DNA of 23,384 nt from Phoronis ovalis (lineage: Eukaryota; Phoronida; Phoronidae). Positions 9,876-21,475 of the stretch are shown here, piece by piece (the first letter of the stretch is position 1; every line of letters begins with the position of its first letter). The stretch spans positions 7,406 to 30,789 of the forward strand of contig JAOXYB010006678.1 in assembly GCA_028565635.1 (NCBI GenBank), read 5' to 3'. The position numbers and the translations under genes were made by a program. The notes under the pieces were generated by a model. That model saw nothing but the letters and a program-made list of their open reading frames with translations. It was not told the DNA's origin and ran no database searches.

Positions 9876-10758
9876 AATGAAATAAAAGACAATGAAATAA
9901 GTAATATGAGCAGAAAAAAAATTGTACCAAATTTTATGTTAGTAGGTACCTTTATAGGCATTTTATTCAATTATTTCAGGCCACAAAACAAAACCCTGGA
10001 TAAAACTTCTGATAGTAGGTTCACTTGCAAACAGAACAAGCAATAGAGTAAGACTTCATAGAACAAAGACAGCTGCACAAAACTTTCATGCTGTGCATTC
10101 ATGCCAGACAATTTTTTTATCTGAAAATATCCAAATAGTCAGAGTCTTGTTACCAAAAATAAACAATCCTTTATTTTTATAAGACACACTGTAGACAATT
10201 TTGGGTAACAATATTGATTATAACGAGGCTTAAAAAAGCATTGGAATGTATCACAAGAGTTATCAAACCACCAAAGCTTCTGTAAGTTTAAACCCAATTG
10301 TTGTTCTTTTTTGTTAAAATGCGCTACATCTAATTTTCTGAAGTTGTGCCGTAGATAAATACTGCCAAATTGAATTTATTTACATATCCCTATTCCTATA
10401 ATACTGATGATGTCATTAATTTTAAATGTTTTTATGAATTATGTAAGTTATGAAATATATAGTCTGGTACATACTATACCTAGACACAAATGAATGAGTA
10501 GGGGGTGGATTCAAATATTCAAAAAATGTGTTTGCAGAAAACATAAAACATGTAGAATTGTTTTTCTTACTTTTAAGGTAGAAGAGAAAATACCAGAGGC
10601 AATCCACGGTGGATCTTTTTTTGGCATGTCAGGGGTGATTTGAGTTCAAAATTTTAAAGTAAAAAAATTTAGGGCTGATGCTAAAAAAAGCAAACATTAC
10701 AATCACCCCCTCAAGTTCACCTTCAAAAATCTTTAACAAGAATGACTTCACAACTAAC

Positions 10759-10957
10759 CTTATAGGCAGTTTTCCTACACGGAAATTTATTCCTTGTGCA
10801 ATATTGTCTTTTTACGCATTTTGCAAATTTTTTCATGCATTCAAAATCATTCTTTGAACATTTATCGCAATCTGGCTCATAATCAGCAAATCGACACGCC
10901 TGGCAGGATGTGTGCTGGCATTCCCCTTGGCAATGTTGTTTCACTTCACCCACGTCC
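10759..10957 (-). CDS. Internal exon encoding a cysteine-dense domain (secreted-type protein)
   Basis: This is a 199-base exon with clean borders on the minus strand: acceptor CTTTCCTTTACAG before it and donor AAG|GTTAGT after it. It enters in phase 2 (its first G completes ATG with the AT of the upstream exon) and leaves in phase 0. The 66 complete codons begin DVGEVKQHC and end CRKTAYK. They hold ten cysteines, at exon residues 9, 13, 18, 21, 30, 33, 40, 47, 53 and 60, giving C-x3-C-x4-C-x2-C-x8-C-x2-C-x6-C-x6-C-x5-C-x6-C. Acidic residues crowd the middle (FADYEPDCDKC) and basic ones the end. This density implies a disulfide-bonded extracellular protein. The family is not recognised; no zinc-binding or EGF pattern fits cleanly. 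Confidence 0.85.
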
Positions 10958-11962
10958 CTGTAAAGGAAAGGAAATGAAACATTTCAGTATTTTTACAAGC
11001 TTTAACTGCTAAGTTAAAAATTAAATACATATAATCAAGTTTTTAATATTAAGCTCAAGTCCATTTTTCGGCAAACACAACAAAAAAAAATGTCTCAAAA
11101 TCAGTATTGTTTTGGTAGCGAGCAATTATGGGGAACATTTACATCACACCTTCCTTCAAAACCTATTAAATTTAATTTTTTGTATTCTCACTGTTTACTG
11201 TATGCACAAAAATAAGAAATTGCACATAACACTCGTACACATCCAGTAAAGTACAAATATCAGATTTTAAACCACTCAAGTACCAAATTAGAAATCATTT
11301 GCTATCTTTAACATGTATATCTTTAACAGGTAATTTCCTTAACCAAAAGTTGTGGTTGATTTATATTTAGTGGCTGTAAATGCATAAATAATGAGCTCAT
11401 ATTTTTTCAATAAACATTTCTTGAAGAGTTCCCTGCCTTTTTAACCACATTTTACTGGTGGTCCAAATCGGTATCAAAATTATAATCCAGCTACCAAATA
11501 GGACCCCTTCCTAATTAAAGTAATGTTTCCACATTGGTCATCAGGGAATTTGAGTTTCTAGCGTGCAAGCAACATTTTTGCGAGGAAACAGATACACTTT
11601 CTTCTGAGAAATCTAAATGTTCCCATGACACTGTTTTTGTGTTCCATGCAATTGCATTTTGATATTGTCATATTATGGAAAAAAAATAGTATTTTTTAAG
11701 AATTATTTTTTCTAAATCTTAGTGGCTCAAATATAAGTGGATACAAACAAGTGATTGTGTCGATTAAAAGGCTACAAGAGATCATCTTATTACTGATTTA
11801 CCATCAGGAGTGGCGGGTTCTTTCATGTCCTATGAAATTTTAATGAGAGCAATGTTGTAACAATGCCGCAGTTAATCAATATATCAACTATAACCCACTC
11901 AACCGTATACAGAATCTACCAAAGCTCTTCAAGAACATACCAACCAGCAACTTGTAGAAATG

Positions 11963-12047
11963 ACCTGTAAGACCAGTGGGGTCAGTTTAATAACCTATAA
12001 GACCAGTGGGGTCAGTTTAATAACCTGTAAGACCAGTGGGGTCAGTT
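11963..12047. repeat. Minisatellite, three copies of a 30-bp unit
   Basis: The unit is ACC(T)GTAAGACC followed by AGTGGGGTCAGTTTAATA, with starts at 11963, 11993 and 12023. Copy 2 differs by ACCTATAA for ACCTGTAA, and copy 3 runs into a T stretch. Each unit holds a small GACC-AGTGG-GGTC hairpin. The 111-codon plus-strand frame here begins with this repeat (TCKTSGVSLI repeated), so its start is artefactual. Confidence 0.95.
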
Positions 12048-14931
12048 TTTTTTTTGCTTTTAGATTATTTTATTGCAAAACAAATTGTTGTGAGCACATT
12101 TCTTACATTTTGAAGACAGGTATGCCAAAAGGAATGCATAAATTATGGGAAGATACATCATGCATGCTTGTAAGTTCACATAAAATTACCAGCTCCAGAT
12201 GGCAATCACTGGCACAGGTATTCTACTCATTGCAAGGTAAATTTTGTAATGTTGTAAAACTCAATGAGGGGGGAAATTTTAAGCAAAGAATTTAAAATGA
12301 TATCCTTTATTTAAAAAAAAAACAGGATCAGAAAATGTCTGATTGATTGAGGAAGCCTTCTGAATATTGTTCAGAAAACTTGCACTACGTCAAAATTCAG
12401 TAATTCTTTTACTGATTTCTCATTTGTACCAAAGAATTTCATTTTTTTTAAATTTCTTGTGCTAATTTGTTTTAAATAATTTTTTTACTTTATATCAGTT
12501 AATTTGTCATTTTGAGTTCAGTTAGAGGATTGAAGGCCTGGTTTCATCTTACAGCTGTAGATTTAATTAGGGTCAGAATAATTAATTATATGTAACTTGT
12601 TAGGTTTAATGAAGTTGAAGGTGACAAGACACTAATCACTTATTATTGCTTGTGCTGAATATGAAACTGACGTAAAATTAATCTAACTCTAATAGTTACG
12701 GATGTATCATCAATGACAAATTTACGACACACTCGTGGACACATCATAAAAACCTTACGTTGATTTTTTATAATTGTTGCTGCTATTTTGTAAAAAGATA
12801 GATTAAAAAACATTTACCCTAATGAGTTGTATTACAAGAACCTTCTCCAGGAATATACGAGTAATCAAATGAATTCACTTAACAAACTAAACAAATTAAT
12901 AATCAATGCACCATTTTTGATACAACAGTAAAATTAGTAAAAGATTATTAATTACATTAAAATGGTTATCGATAATAATCCCTTAGAATGTGCATAGTTC
13001 TTTAAATTTAGGTTTAACCTATTTCGGGCTAAATGTGGTTTTTACCATGGTTTTATAAAACAGATTAGTTTAATCATAATAAACTCTAAAAAGAAACATA
13101 CCCAGCATTTTAAGAGCAGATATTCAAACATGAAGGAATATTTGAATCAGGCAGAAACAATGGACATCCTTCTTAAAAATACTTATTTCTATCTCTGTTA
13201 CTTTACTTTAACTTAACTAAAGTTTTAACAGGATTTGAATGACCAGTGAAAGACTCTTGAAATTATTCAAGTGTGTAACAACCACACCACCAGGAGGCTG
13301 AAATGGTGTTGAAATGAGGTTTGTCAAATATTTAAGCAGCTTCAAAGCTATCTTAACAGTGGCAAAACTAATAATAAATTACATCATTTTAACATTTTTT
13401 CTATCGTTTCTAGATATTCAAAGGATTTTTAGATAACCAGATAAATTCATAGAAACCATTTAATGTATAATCATAAAATTCTTCTGATCAAAAAATGTTC
13501 AACATAGAGAATTGAATTTAACTTTTAAATTATTGCCTGTTGTACAAAACATCAGAGTAGACTGGAAGATTTTTAAATTTATTTTCTTTTCTATAGGCCA
13601 GATGGAGGTGAACAAATTTGTGCTACTATATAAAGATCTCATTAGAATGGTTCATTTCACAAGAATAGTGATCAAGAATCTTCTCAATTCATTTTCAACC
13701 CCAAGCTCCAGAGCTCTGAACCTCTGGGTATCATGTTGCAAGAACAGGTTGTGAAGTTCAGTTATATTATTTACTCAGACAACTTGTTTTAAATTTTTCT
13801 TACTTGTAACAAGACAGAATTGTGTTAATCTGTGTTAATAAAAATTCTTACCTTGTAATAGGTATGATAGCAACTTTAAGAGAAAGCCTAATAGCGTACA
13901 TTCAACTTTGCCAGTATTTTCCAAAAGCAAAATACAACTGTTGCAACAGATATAGGTAACACGCATAGATAATTAAAGAGCGGGCGGTAGATTAATAAGC
14001 AGAGCAGGATATTGCCCATTTTGATGTATACACAACAGTGAAATCAAGGGGGCTCAATCACCAGGCATTTTTTGCATAGGGTGCCATTCTCTTTTATTAA
14101 TCTAGTTCTATGATTTTAAGAAATAATACAGGTTTTGTATATTTCTTATTGTCTTTTTTAGGTTTTTCAAGTACTGTTTGCATGTACACCAAAATGCTAC
14201 CCGTTTATTTATAGCAGAAAATAATTCATCACTAATGCCTAGAGACTCTCAATTCGTACAGTTCCAAATTTCATTACACCCCATTTCCAGATTTTCATTA
14301 CTTTCTCAGTTCATACATCGCTATTTTCAAGAATTCATTTCACCACATTCATTTCACATTTTATGAACATTAGAGCTTAATGTAAGGGTGAAACTCCCAT
14401 TTCTACCAGCCCACAACTGCATAAATAACCTGGTATGGTTAACAATCGAATTCTTTAAGTTTCTCAAATTCACACACCTTAATTTTTCAGATTTTAGTAC
14501 GTACTTTCTCTTAATTTAATCTTCTTTTTTTTTAAAGACTTGTATAGTGCCACAAAAGACGTACATTCCTACAGTTACTTTTTGACTGTATACATACTAG
14601 CAATGTGGAGAGAAAGCGTTTTTGGGGAGAATGCAATATTCTGTTCATGGAATTTATCTACTTATCTACTTCATATAGATTTTACCTCGCTGAAAAAGCT
14701 TGCCTGATTTAAAGATAAATTTTTTCTCTCATGGATTTCTCTCATGCTGATTTTAATTTCCCAGGTTATAACTAATTTATCATTTGTCATATGTACCTGT
14801 CCTGCCCCCATAACACTTTGTACTACACAATGATAGTGTCTATTATCACATTATTAAAATGCCATTCACCAAACAAAATACATGTGATAACACAATAATT
14901 ATTTACTCAAAATGTTTTTGTATTTACTTAC

Positions 14932-14979
14932 GATTCTAATGTATTTCCGTTGAACTTGTCTGGGAAAACACTTGAATAC
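14932..14979 (-). CDS. Possible 48-base cassette exon of the Cys-rich gene
   Basis: A strong minus-strand donor (GAATC|GTAAGTAAAT) ends it. With the acceptor CAG at plus 14980-14982 it is 48 bases, phase 2 at both ends, and would add YSSVFPDKFNGNTLES between the two Cys-rich exons without breaking frame. Against it, the acceptor has almost no pyrimidine tract. A better acceptor 21 bases upstream (TTTGACAG) puts the phase-2 frame into a stop. It could be an alternative exon or chance. Confidence 0.25.
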
Positions 14980-15502
14980 CTGTGAATCTTTTGCTATATA
15001 CTGTCAAACATGGAAATATTATTTCATATTTCTTGCTATCATTTTTATTGATATAGTTCAGAAATCGGTGCCTTTTGCTCTGTTGTGTTAACATAAGCAT
15101 CCAAACAATTATGAAATCTTTGATGTGTGAAAATTGAGAGCTAAAATATACAGCAATTGTGAACACTTAATGGTATTAGTCAATCACTCAGGGCCAAAAA
15201 TAATATCAATATTGTCATTAGCTTGGAATTAATGATTCTACTCTTTAACCTTATGGTGCTATCAGTAGGGGATGGAGTAATTTAAAACTGGTCCAACAAG
15301 TGACCTCTGTGGTTTTTATGAGTCATAGTAAGCAGAATTCCCCTTCCAAAAAACAAACAACTCCTTCTGTTTTTCATTTGAATAATTTCTGTTTGTCTCA
15401 ATATGTAAATACATGGCAACAGATGTGAAGTCTCCTTTATAAATACTTGATGACCTACCTATCAAATGTATGCCTCAATATTTCTTAATTTTATCCAATT
15501 TA

Positions 15503-16396
15503 CAGGGTGAGACGAAGTGGCATGAACAATTTTGAATTTTTAAAATTCTTATTAATAACATAGAAACACACTTTTTTGCTATGATAACTAAAAACTGTAT
15601 TCATTTTATTTGGCAAGTTTATTTCAAATGTTTCTTGTAATATTTGGGTAAACTACTACTATTCAATTTTTAATGCCTTGATTTTGTCAGAAAAAATCAC
15701 ATCATATAATATAGATAGTCTACGAACAATAACTCCATGTCAATCAAAAACAGAATGCAAAAGCAAATTTTGTGTTTGATATATGATTTTGATCTACACA
15801 TTATTCTATACATCTTTGAATAACTAATTAATTTTCTATTAATACTTCCCAATTCATTGCATGGAAAGAATACGGAAAATTCTTTCAATTGAGATGTTAG
15901 GCTTGCAGTGGAATGAATTTTTGGAATATATTGCAACTCACTGTTATAGACAGATTCTGTTACATGTCTACATTTCATTTGCATCGTTAAACACTTTTTA
16001 AATCATTGTGTAATTAACTGAAACCAATGTATGCAACCTCTCATTATCATGGAGGGATTGAACTGCAGATTTCGAAATAGGCCACAATTTTTGGCTAATC
16101 GTAGTATGTAAACTTTTTCTTGTAAAACAACAAATCTTTGCATAATTACTGATAACATTACAAGTTGTAAGAATATTTTCAGACTCCATAATTTGAGTAT
16201 GCCTTTAAACTAAGTTCTACTGCAAAATGTCCGAATCAACGAATTTTACTACCAGACCCCAACGCATTCATAAAAAAAACACTTTTGTTACAATACCATT
16301 CAATTTAATGTATGCCAACTGTGATAATGTAAAGAAAATGAGTTCATCTTTCTTATTTTATAAAAAAAATCATTCAGGATATTTCGCGACACCCTG
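15503..16396. mobile_element. Degenerate mariner/Tc1-like element with TA target duplication
   Basis: The left end reads TA-CAGGGTGAGACGAAG (TA at 15501-15502) and the right end CTTTGC-type mirror ...TTCGCGACACCCTG-TA (TA at 16397-16398). Aligned inward, both ends share CAGGGTG, CGAA, C-x-TGAA and ATTTT over about 32 bases, so they are terminal inverted repeats flanked by a TA duplication, as in IS630/Tc1/mariner elements. The 894-bp interior holds only broken minus-strand frames (63 codons at 15998-16189 and 95 at 15697-15984). A WPISKSAV stretch faintly recalls a helix-turn-helix, which is not enough to call a transposase. It is probably an old or non-autonomous copy. Confidence 0.6.
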
Positions 16397-18386
16397 TATA
16401 TCTCTTTTCTTTTTCTTCCTCAAAATAATCTCTATATAAACTGCTTACAAGTTATTCCTTTAGATACGTTTACGATAACTTTTAAGTGGCAGCTACTTTT
16501 TTATTTCCTCATTTTTATTAACTGTAGTTAGCATTTTCAAAAACCATAATTTCCAAAAAATTACATTTGATCTTTTATTTATACAATATTGGCCCTTGCA
16601 CACACGAGTACGTAGTTATAACTGTTTGTGCAAAAATAACAGGCTAATGCAACAAAGTAAGAAATCGCAGTTTTAAAAAGATATGTAATTGGTATAGAAA
16701 GGTGCCCACCCAAAAGGACTTTTCACTCTTTATATTACTACGAGGACTCGATTTAATTTCATATAACTAAAAGCAAACCAATAACACTTGTCTAAACTGA
16801 TTCTCCTGTGTCAAATCACCAGGTGTGTAGGAAATAGTTAATTTCTCTACAAAACACAAAACAGTCTAAAGTCAACAAAAATGACCCTACTCCAGTAATT
16901 GTGACCATTTCTCTGTGCTACAGACACTAATTGGCAGGTGATTAAGAACAGAGCTTGCTAATCAGATAAGGCTATGATGTCGCTCCTGTACAAACCAGAC
17001 ATATATATATACCTTTATTAATACCTCAAAAAAGATTTTTTAAATGCTTGCATGTAGTGTGATGTCTATCACTCGTAACCAGTGGAAAGTAATTGTCCCT
17101 CAGGGCCAGTACTGCTGATTCAAGACACTAAGGACAAAAATTGCACCGCACAAAAAGCACGAAAATGGTTTTAAAAAATGCACTCGCCATTAGTAAGCAG
17201 TTGGCAACATGAAATAATTTCATTTGAAATGCTGTTGTGTCTTTTGCGATATGCAATTGTGGTTGGCCTGCTCATGTAGTCATTAATACCAGGATTTATA
17301 TAACCAGAATGTGATGGTGAGAGATGCACACGGCAAACATATATTACTTGCATTGCACCATTAGTGGGTAGCTTGTGCTTATATCTGGCAAACTATTTGA
17401 TTTGATTTCTTTGGTTAAATAATAAAACTGCCACTGGCTGCCAACCAGCTTCTTGCTTTACACATTTGTCAGCAGTGTGCATTGCATAAACAGATTGCAA
17501 GATAAATTATGATAAAATATGAGGAAAGATTATCATTTGTTCACCTTGCATCAGGGCAGAGAATACAAATACCATGTTGTATCTAATTCTAAAAAAATAA
17601 TGTGCATGGTGCTAGTTACAAGAACTATACAATACTTTGGAAACAAATAATATGATTTTCCATAATTATATGCAACTCAGGTTAAACGAACCAAATATAC
17701 CAAATTGACGTTTATGAAGTATATAATAAACATATATGTATTAGGTGTACCTACAGCAAATATGTTAGTGTTTTTTCAAATGTTTTTGTAGAAAAAATTT
17801 AAATTGAGGTGAATTGTTTTCAGATGTACACATGAAATATTCTTGTAATGTTAATTAATGCAGAAGCTACATTTTGATTTCTATCAACATTGCTTTGCAA
17901 AACTTCATAACATTTGGCTCCTTTGCTTGAAAAATACAAACAGTACATTAGGTTGTTATGTGTTTTGTAATAATTGAGATAGGCAGGAATCCAAGACAAC
18001 CATGAAGAGGTTTCTGTAGGCAAACAAGGAAACTATGAAATCCCAGGTATGAAGTATACATGTACTTATGTGGGATACTGTGTCACAGACATTCTGCTTA
18101 GAAGCAAACATCAAAAAATTATCAAACTGCATATAATCGATTTACTGAACACTAACAAGAACCACAACAATGCTGGTACAAGTTAATGTGGGAGTCTACA
18201 AGAAACTAAAAGACTAGGATGGTGTTCCCTAATATGTTTGTTATATTTCTATTATTAGCTGAACTGATTCAACTTTAGTTTTTATTTAATTATCTTTTAC
18301 CTAATGTTACAGAAGCAAGGTGGGTCAGATATGCAGCACAGCAGGTGTTGCAAAGCTGTTACAGGAATACTGAACTAAATACTTAC

Positions 18387-18486
18387 ATCGCAGAACAAAT
18401 TTCTCGTGGATTTTCCTTGCAGAATTTGGGTGTACATTTTGGGTGGCAATACCCAGGTAGGCCTTCATCACCCACTTGTCTTGGAC
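18387..18486 (-). CDS. Internal exon of the Cys-rich gene
   Basis: This is a 100-base exon with acceptor TATCCATGTTGCAG and donor CGAT|GTAAGT on the minus strand. It enters in phase 1 (GT completes the first codon) and leaves in phase 2 (AT left over). Its 32 full codons begin PRQVGDEGLPGYC and end NPREICSA. Cysteines at exon residues 13, 17, 22 and 30 give C-x3-C-x4-C-x7-C, repeating the C-x3-C-x4-C opening of the next exon. Joined to 10759-10957 the boundary codon becomes ATG and reads ICSA-M-DVGEVKQHC without a stop. The plus-strand 70-codon frame and the minus-strand 80-codon frame overlapping it are other readings of this exon and its flanks. Confidence 0.85.
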
Positions 18487-19757
18487 CTGCAACATGGATA
18501 TATAAAAGTAAATACTACAATGTACAAATAACATGTTTTCTAGCAAAGAGAACTTAAACCAGAACACTTGACCACATTTTGGACATTTTAGTGTCAGGGT
18601 GTGGGGATGAGGGGGTGTAAAAAAATATGCATATATGAAGGTATGTTAACTCCTTAGGACCAAAAAAAAACAAAACTGAAAACACGTCAAATATGAATGA
18701 AATTACGCATATCATGTCAGAGATTATTTTTAGTTGTTTCTGTTTTTAGAAAAAACTATTTTTATCATACATTCAGGTATGATATTAGATTAGATTCCTG
18801 AAATACCAGTTTATTATTTCTTTCTGAGCATTTAACCAGTCAGTGGAATTTTACAAAAAAAAAAGTAAACACATTCTGTGACTGCCGGAGTACCCTTGCA
18901 GTTTAAGTCACTGTCATTTTTCTTTTAAGAATAGCTCAAAACATTACATCATTTACATAGGCTTGTACAGTTGCAAACAATAGGTACATAATAAACCATA
19001 CATAAACCATACATACATAAAGGTATTTGCATTATGAAATCATTAAGAATATTTCAGTTGTTAAATTCTTTTCTAAATAGTGATGTTATTAAAACAAAAT
19101 TCTGGACCTGATACCTAAGATATTATATCCATAGGGTTTGTATTTAGTAGAATTAATTACTTTCCTCAAAATTAAGATTTGGTTATGAAAATACATTTAC
19201 ACCAGGTGCGAGTGACATGAGTTACTCACTGAGGAAATATTCACCTTTACCTGATACAGTAACTTTATTTGCACACACTTTATAATCCAACAAATATATT
19301 TTTATTACAAATTACCAAAAACACTGACAAATACACTAAACTGTCTGGACACAGATAAAAGCCTGGTGTTCCCTGCCACATTGTTCACATACAGGTAAAG
19401 AATGCCAAGTTCAATGTATTCTTCTGAGGAATTTGTGATACAACAGCTCCAGACATTCAAACAATGTGAAAACTTGTACATCCAGTGTAACAATTCTATC
19501 AATATTTTGGTAACTTATCAATTTTTAAAACACAACATAGAATACTCGACAGCTAACTGGGTTTTTACACTGCAATCTCTACATGAAGTTCCTGATCTAG
19601 GTGTCCTTGGTTTCCCCTTAATACACATACTATGTGCATCCCTTTACCATCGAAAATTCATTGATCCAGACCATTATATGATCATACCCCCCCCCTCAAC
19701 TAACAAAAAATAATCTCAGTAGCGGAAAATTAAACTTTTTCTGCATTGGTCATGTGA

Positions 19758-19815
19758 CAGTGGTGGATTGAGGTTGGGCATGGAGGACACCCAGCCGCTT
19801 TTTGGAGGCTGTGCA
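19758..19815 (+). mobile_element. Solo or truncated hAT-like terminus
   Basis: CAGTGGTGGATTGAGG followed by GGGCATGGAGGACACCCAGCC stands out as GC-richer than its surroundings and resembles the CAGTGG-CGGATC-type ends of many hAT transposons. No matching inverted copy (expected to end CAATCCACCACTG) was found to the right in the window, so only one end or a fragment remains. Confidence 0.35.
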
Positions 19816-21424
19816 AACCTTTATTATTTGCTTGTACAATTTTTTGTAGGCACTGTTCAAGTTTTACAGCATTCCTGATTATGTCCCTTTAAAAGGAAAC
19901 TAAAAATCGTTAGACTTTTTCCTGTTTTATTGTACTGTCTAATTTGTAATCTAATCTTAACTTAATCTTAATCTAGCTTGCACCTAGTTAGCATGTGTTG
20001 GCTATTATACTGTAACATGCAATTAATACTTTCACCAACAATGGTACTTAATTACAACACAATATCTAGTAATAAATGAATCATGCTTTCATTAAAGTAA
20101 TTACAACCGATTTTATGTAAGGCTCATACACAGTTCACAACAAGTAACAATAATTGATTGATTTTATTTTGGCAATGAAACACATGTAGAAACATAAAAT
20201 AAATAAATGAGGTTTTTCTTTCCAAGGATAACACAAGAAGCTTAAAACTTTTTGCTGATACAAGTTATGGGTATTTGCACATCAATATAAGTTTACGCTA
20301 AACAAAACATTCTGTAAGAATTTAATTGCTTGATTTTTTATTACTTTATTCAACAAGTCTGATATGTTGAAATAACAAGCATACTGTCTAAAATGTTGTA
20401 ACATCTTAGCAGCTATTCTCTATAATAAAACTTATTTCAGCTGTGATCTCTGAACGTGAAACAAGACGTTAGGGATAAACAGCATAAATAAGCAAATACT
20501 AAAATGACATGATTATTGACATGATTATAATAACAAAGCTCAGATGTTACAAATACAAACTATTAAATAAAACATTTACTAATAAACTACTAGAAAACAA
20601 ACTATCTTTCTTGTCTCGCTTATTTTTGGTAAAAAAAGGATGTTTTTTGTTTTTGCTTTAAACATTGAAAGACTACTTTTTTCCATCATTAGCCAAACAT
20701 CTTATCAAACTTAAATCTACAGTTTTCCCCAACTCCAAGCTTCAAGATGTATACCATTAAAAGACAACAGCTAAATTACTTTGTGTTAATATTTTCTAAA
20801 ATTGCAAAACATAACCATACTTTAAGCTGTAGAAGATACAATACACATTATGTTAGCTATTAGCACATCTCTAAGACACTTTGAAAATAACAATAAGAGT
20901 GTAATGGCTTGTCATTATAATTCAATTAGCATGCCAGCTTCACAATACACAAGGAATACACATTAGAGCTTCTGAATAGTTCTTAAATGCACAGTGAGGG
21001 TTATGTGTGTTTCAGACACAGCCTGATACCTTAAGCACACTTTTTACATGTACAACATTTACACCTGTACATTCTGGTGCTGGATTACAAATGTAACCAA
21101 AAATGTATCATCACTTGTAAAAAAGCAAAAAAAAGGTTAATTGGGAGAAATCTTAACATCTGAATTTTTAATCATCTGAGTATCTGATATTCTTGGTCAC
21201 TCATCATAAGTGAGTGGGCAGAAATTAGTTTTAAGTAGTGTGTAATTATACTATATCATTGTCACAAGACTAGCAGCCATTCCTAGTGATAACAAAGCAT
21301 GTCATCTGTTAATATTGCATTGTGATAATCATAATTAGTCCAAAAGGTGTTATTTATGAACACAGAATATACTTGTACCAATTGCATGACCAGGTAATAA
21401 ATTGTACTCAATAGGTAAATACAA

Positions 21425-21475
21425 GGTGTGCTAATAAGTGTTGTTATGATAACTGTAATTGAGCACCAGCACACC
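21425..21475. repeat. Hairpin-forming segment
   Basis: GGTGTGCT (21425-21432) pairs perfectly with AGCACACC (21468-21475), with a smaller GTTAT-G-ATAAC palindrome (21443-21453) between them. The segment overlaps a stretch resembling 738-823 and may be part of a dispersed repeat. Confidence 0.5.

Larger units (their letters stand above)
8509..10758 (-). other. Intron of the Cys-rich gene with repeats
   Basis: This is AT-rich intronic DNA. It contains the 9412-9556 tandem duplication, a G14 run at 9862-9875 and an unassigned possible exon at 10571-10627 with a strong minus-strand donor. The 71- and 61-codon open frames here show no sign of being real genes. Confidence 0.6.
10958..18386 (-). 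other. Large intron of the Cys-rich gene (about 7.4 kb)
   Basis: It contains a 30-bp tandem repeat (11963-12047), a mariner-like element (15503-16396) and three short stretches that could be phase-2 cassette exons (12107-12166, 13852-13887, 14932-14979). Both flanking exons join in phase 2, so any real exon inside must be phase 2 at both ends unless skipped in pairs. The remainder shows no recognisable feature. Confidence 0.6.

Noticed and set aside
9831-10046. 71-codon plus-strand frame across the G14 run
   Set aside because: A poly-Gly reading of a homopolymer in an intron, with no other support.
11960-12295. 111-codon plus-strand open frame
   Set aside because: Its first third is the 30-bp repeat read in frame (a multiple of three) and a T tract. 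The rest has no start or partner exon.
17171-17353. 60-codon minus-strand frame with four cysteines, including ISCCQLLTNGEC
   Set aside because: It looked exon-like and briefly insulin-like, but the cysteine spacing does not fit insulin. No acceptor/donor pair of the phase required by the surrounding gene was found.
19201-19290. Minus-strand segment ending ATCAG|GTAAAG, phase compatible with the Cys-rich exon
   Set aside because: Only a poor acceptor (ATTATAAAG) precedes it. The 22397-22436 candidate has a better donor and creates a cysteine at the junction.
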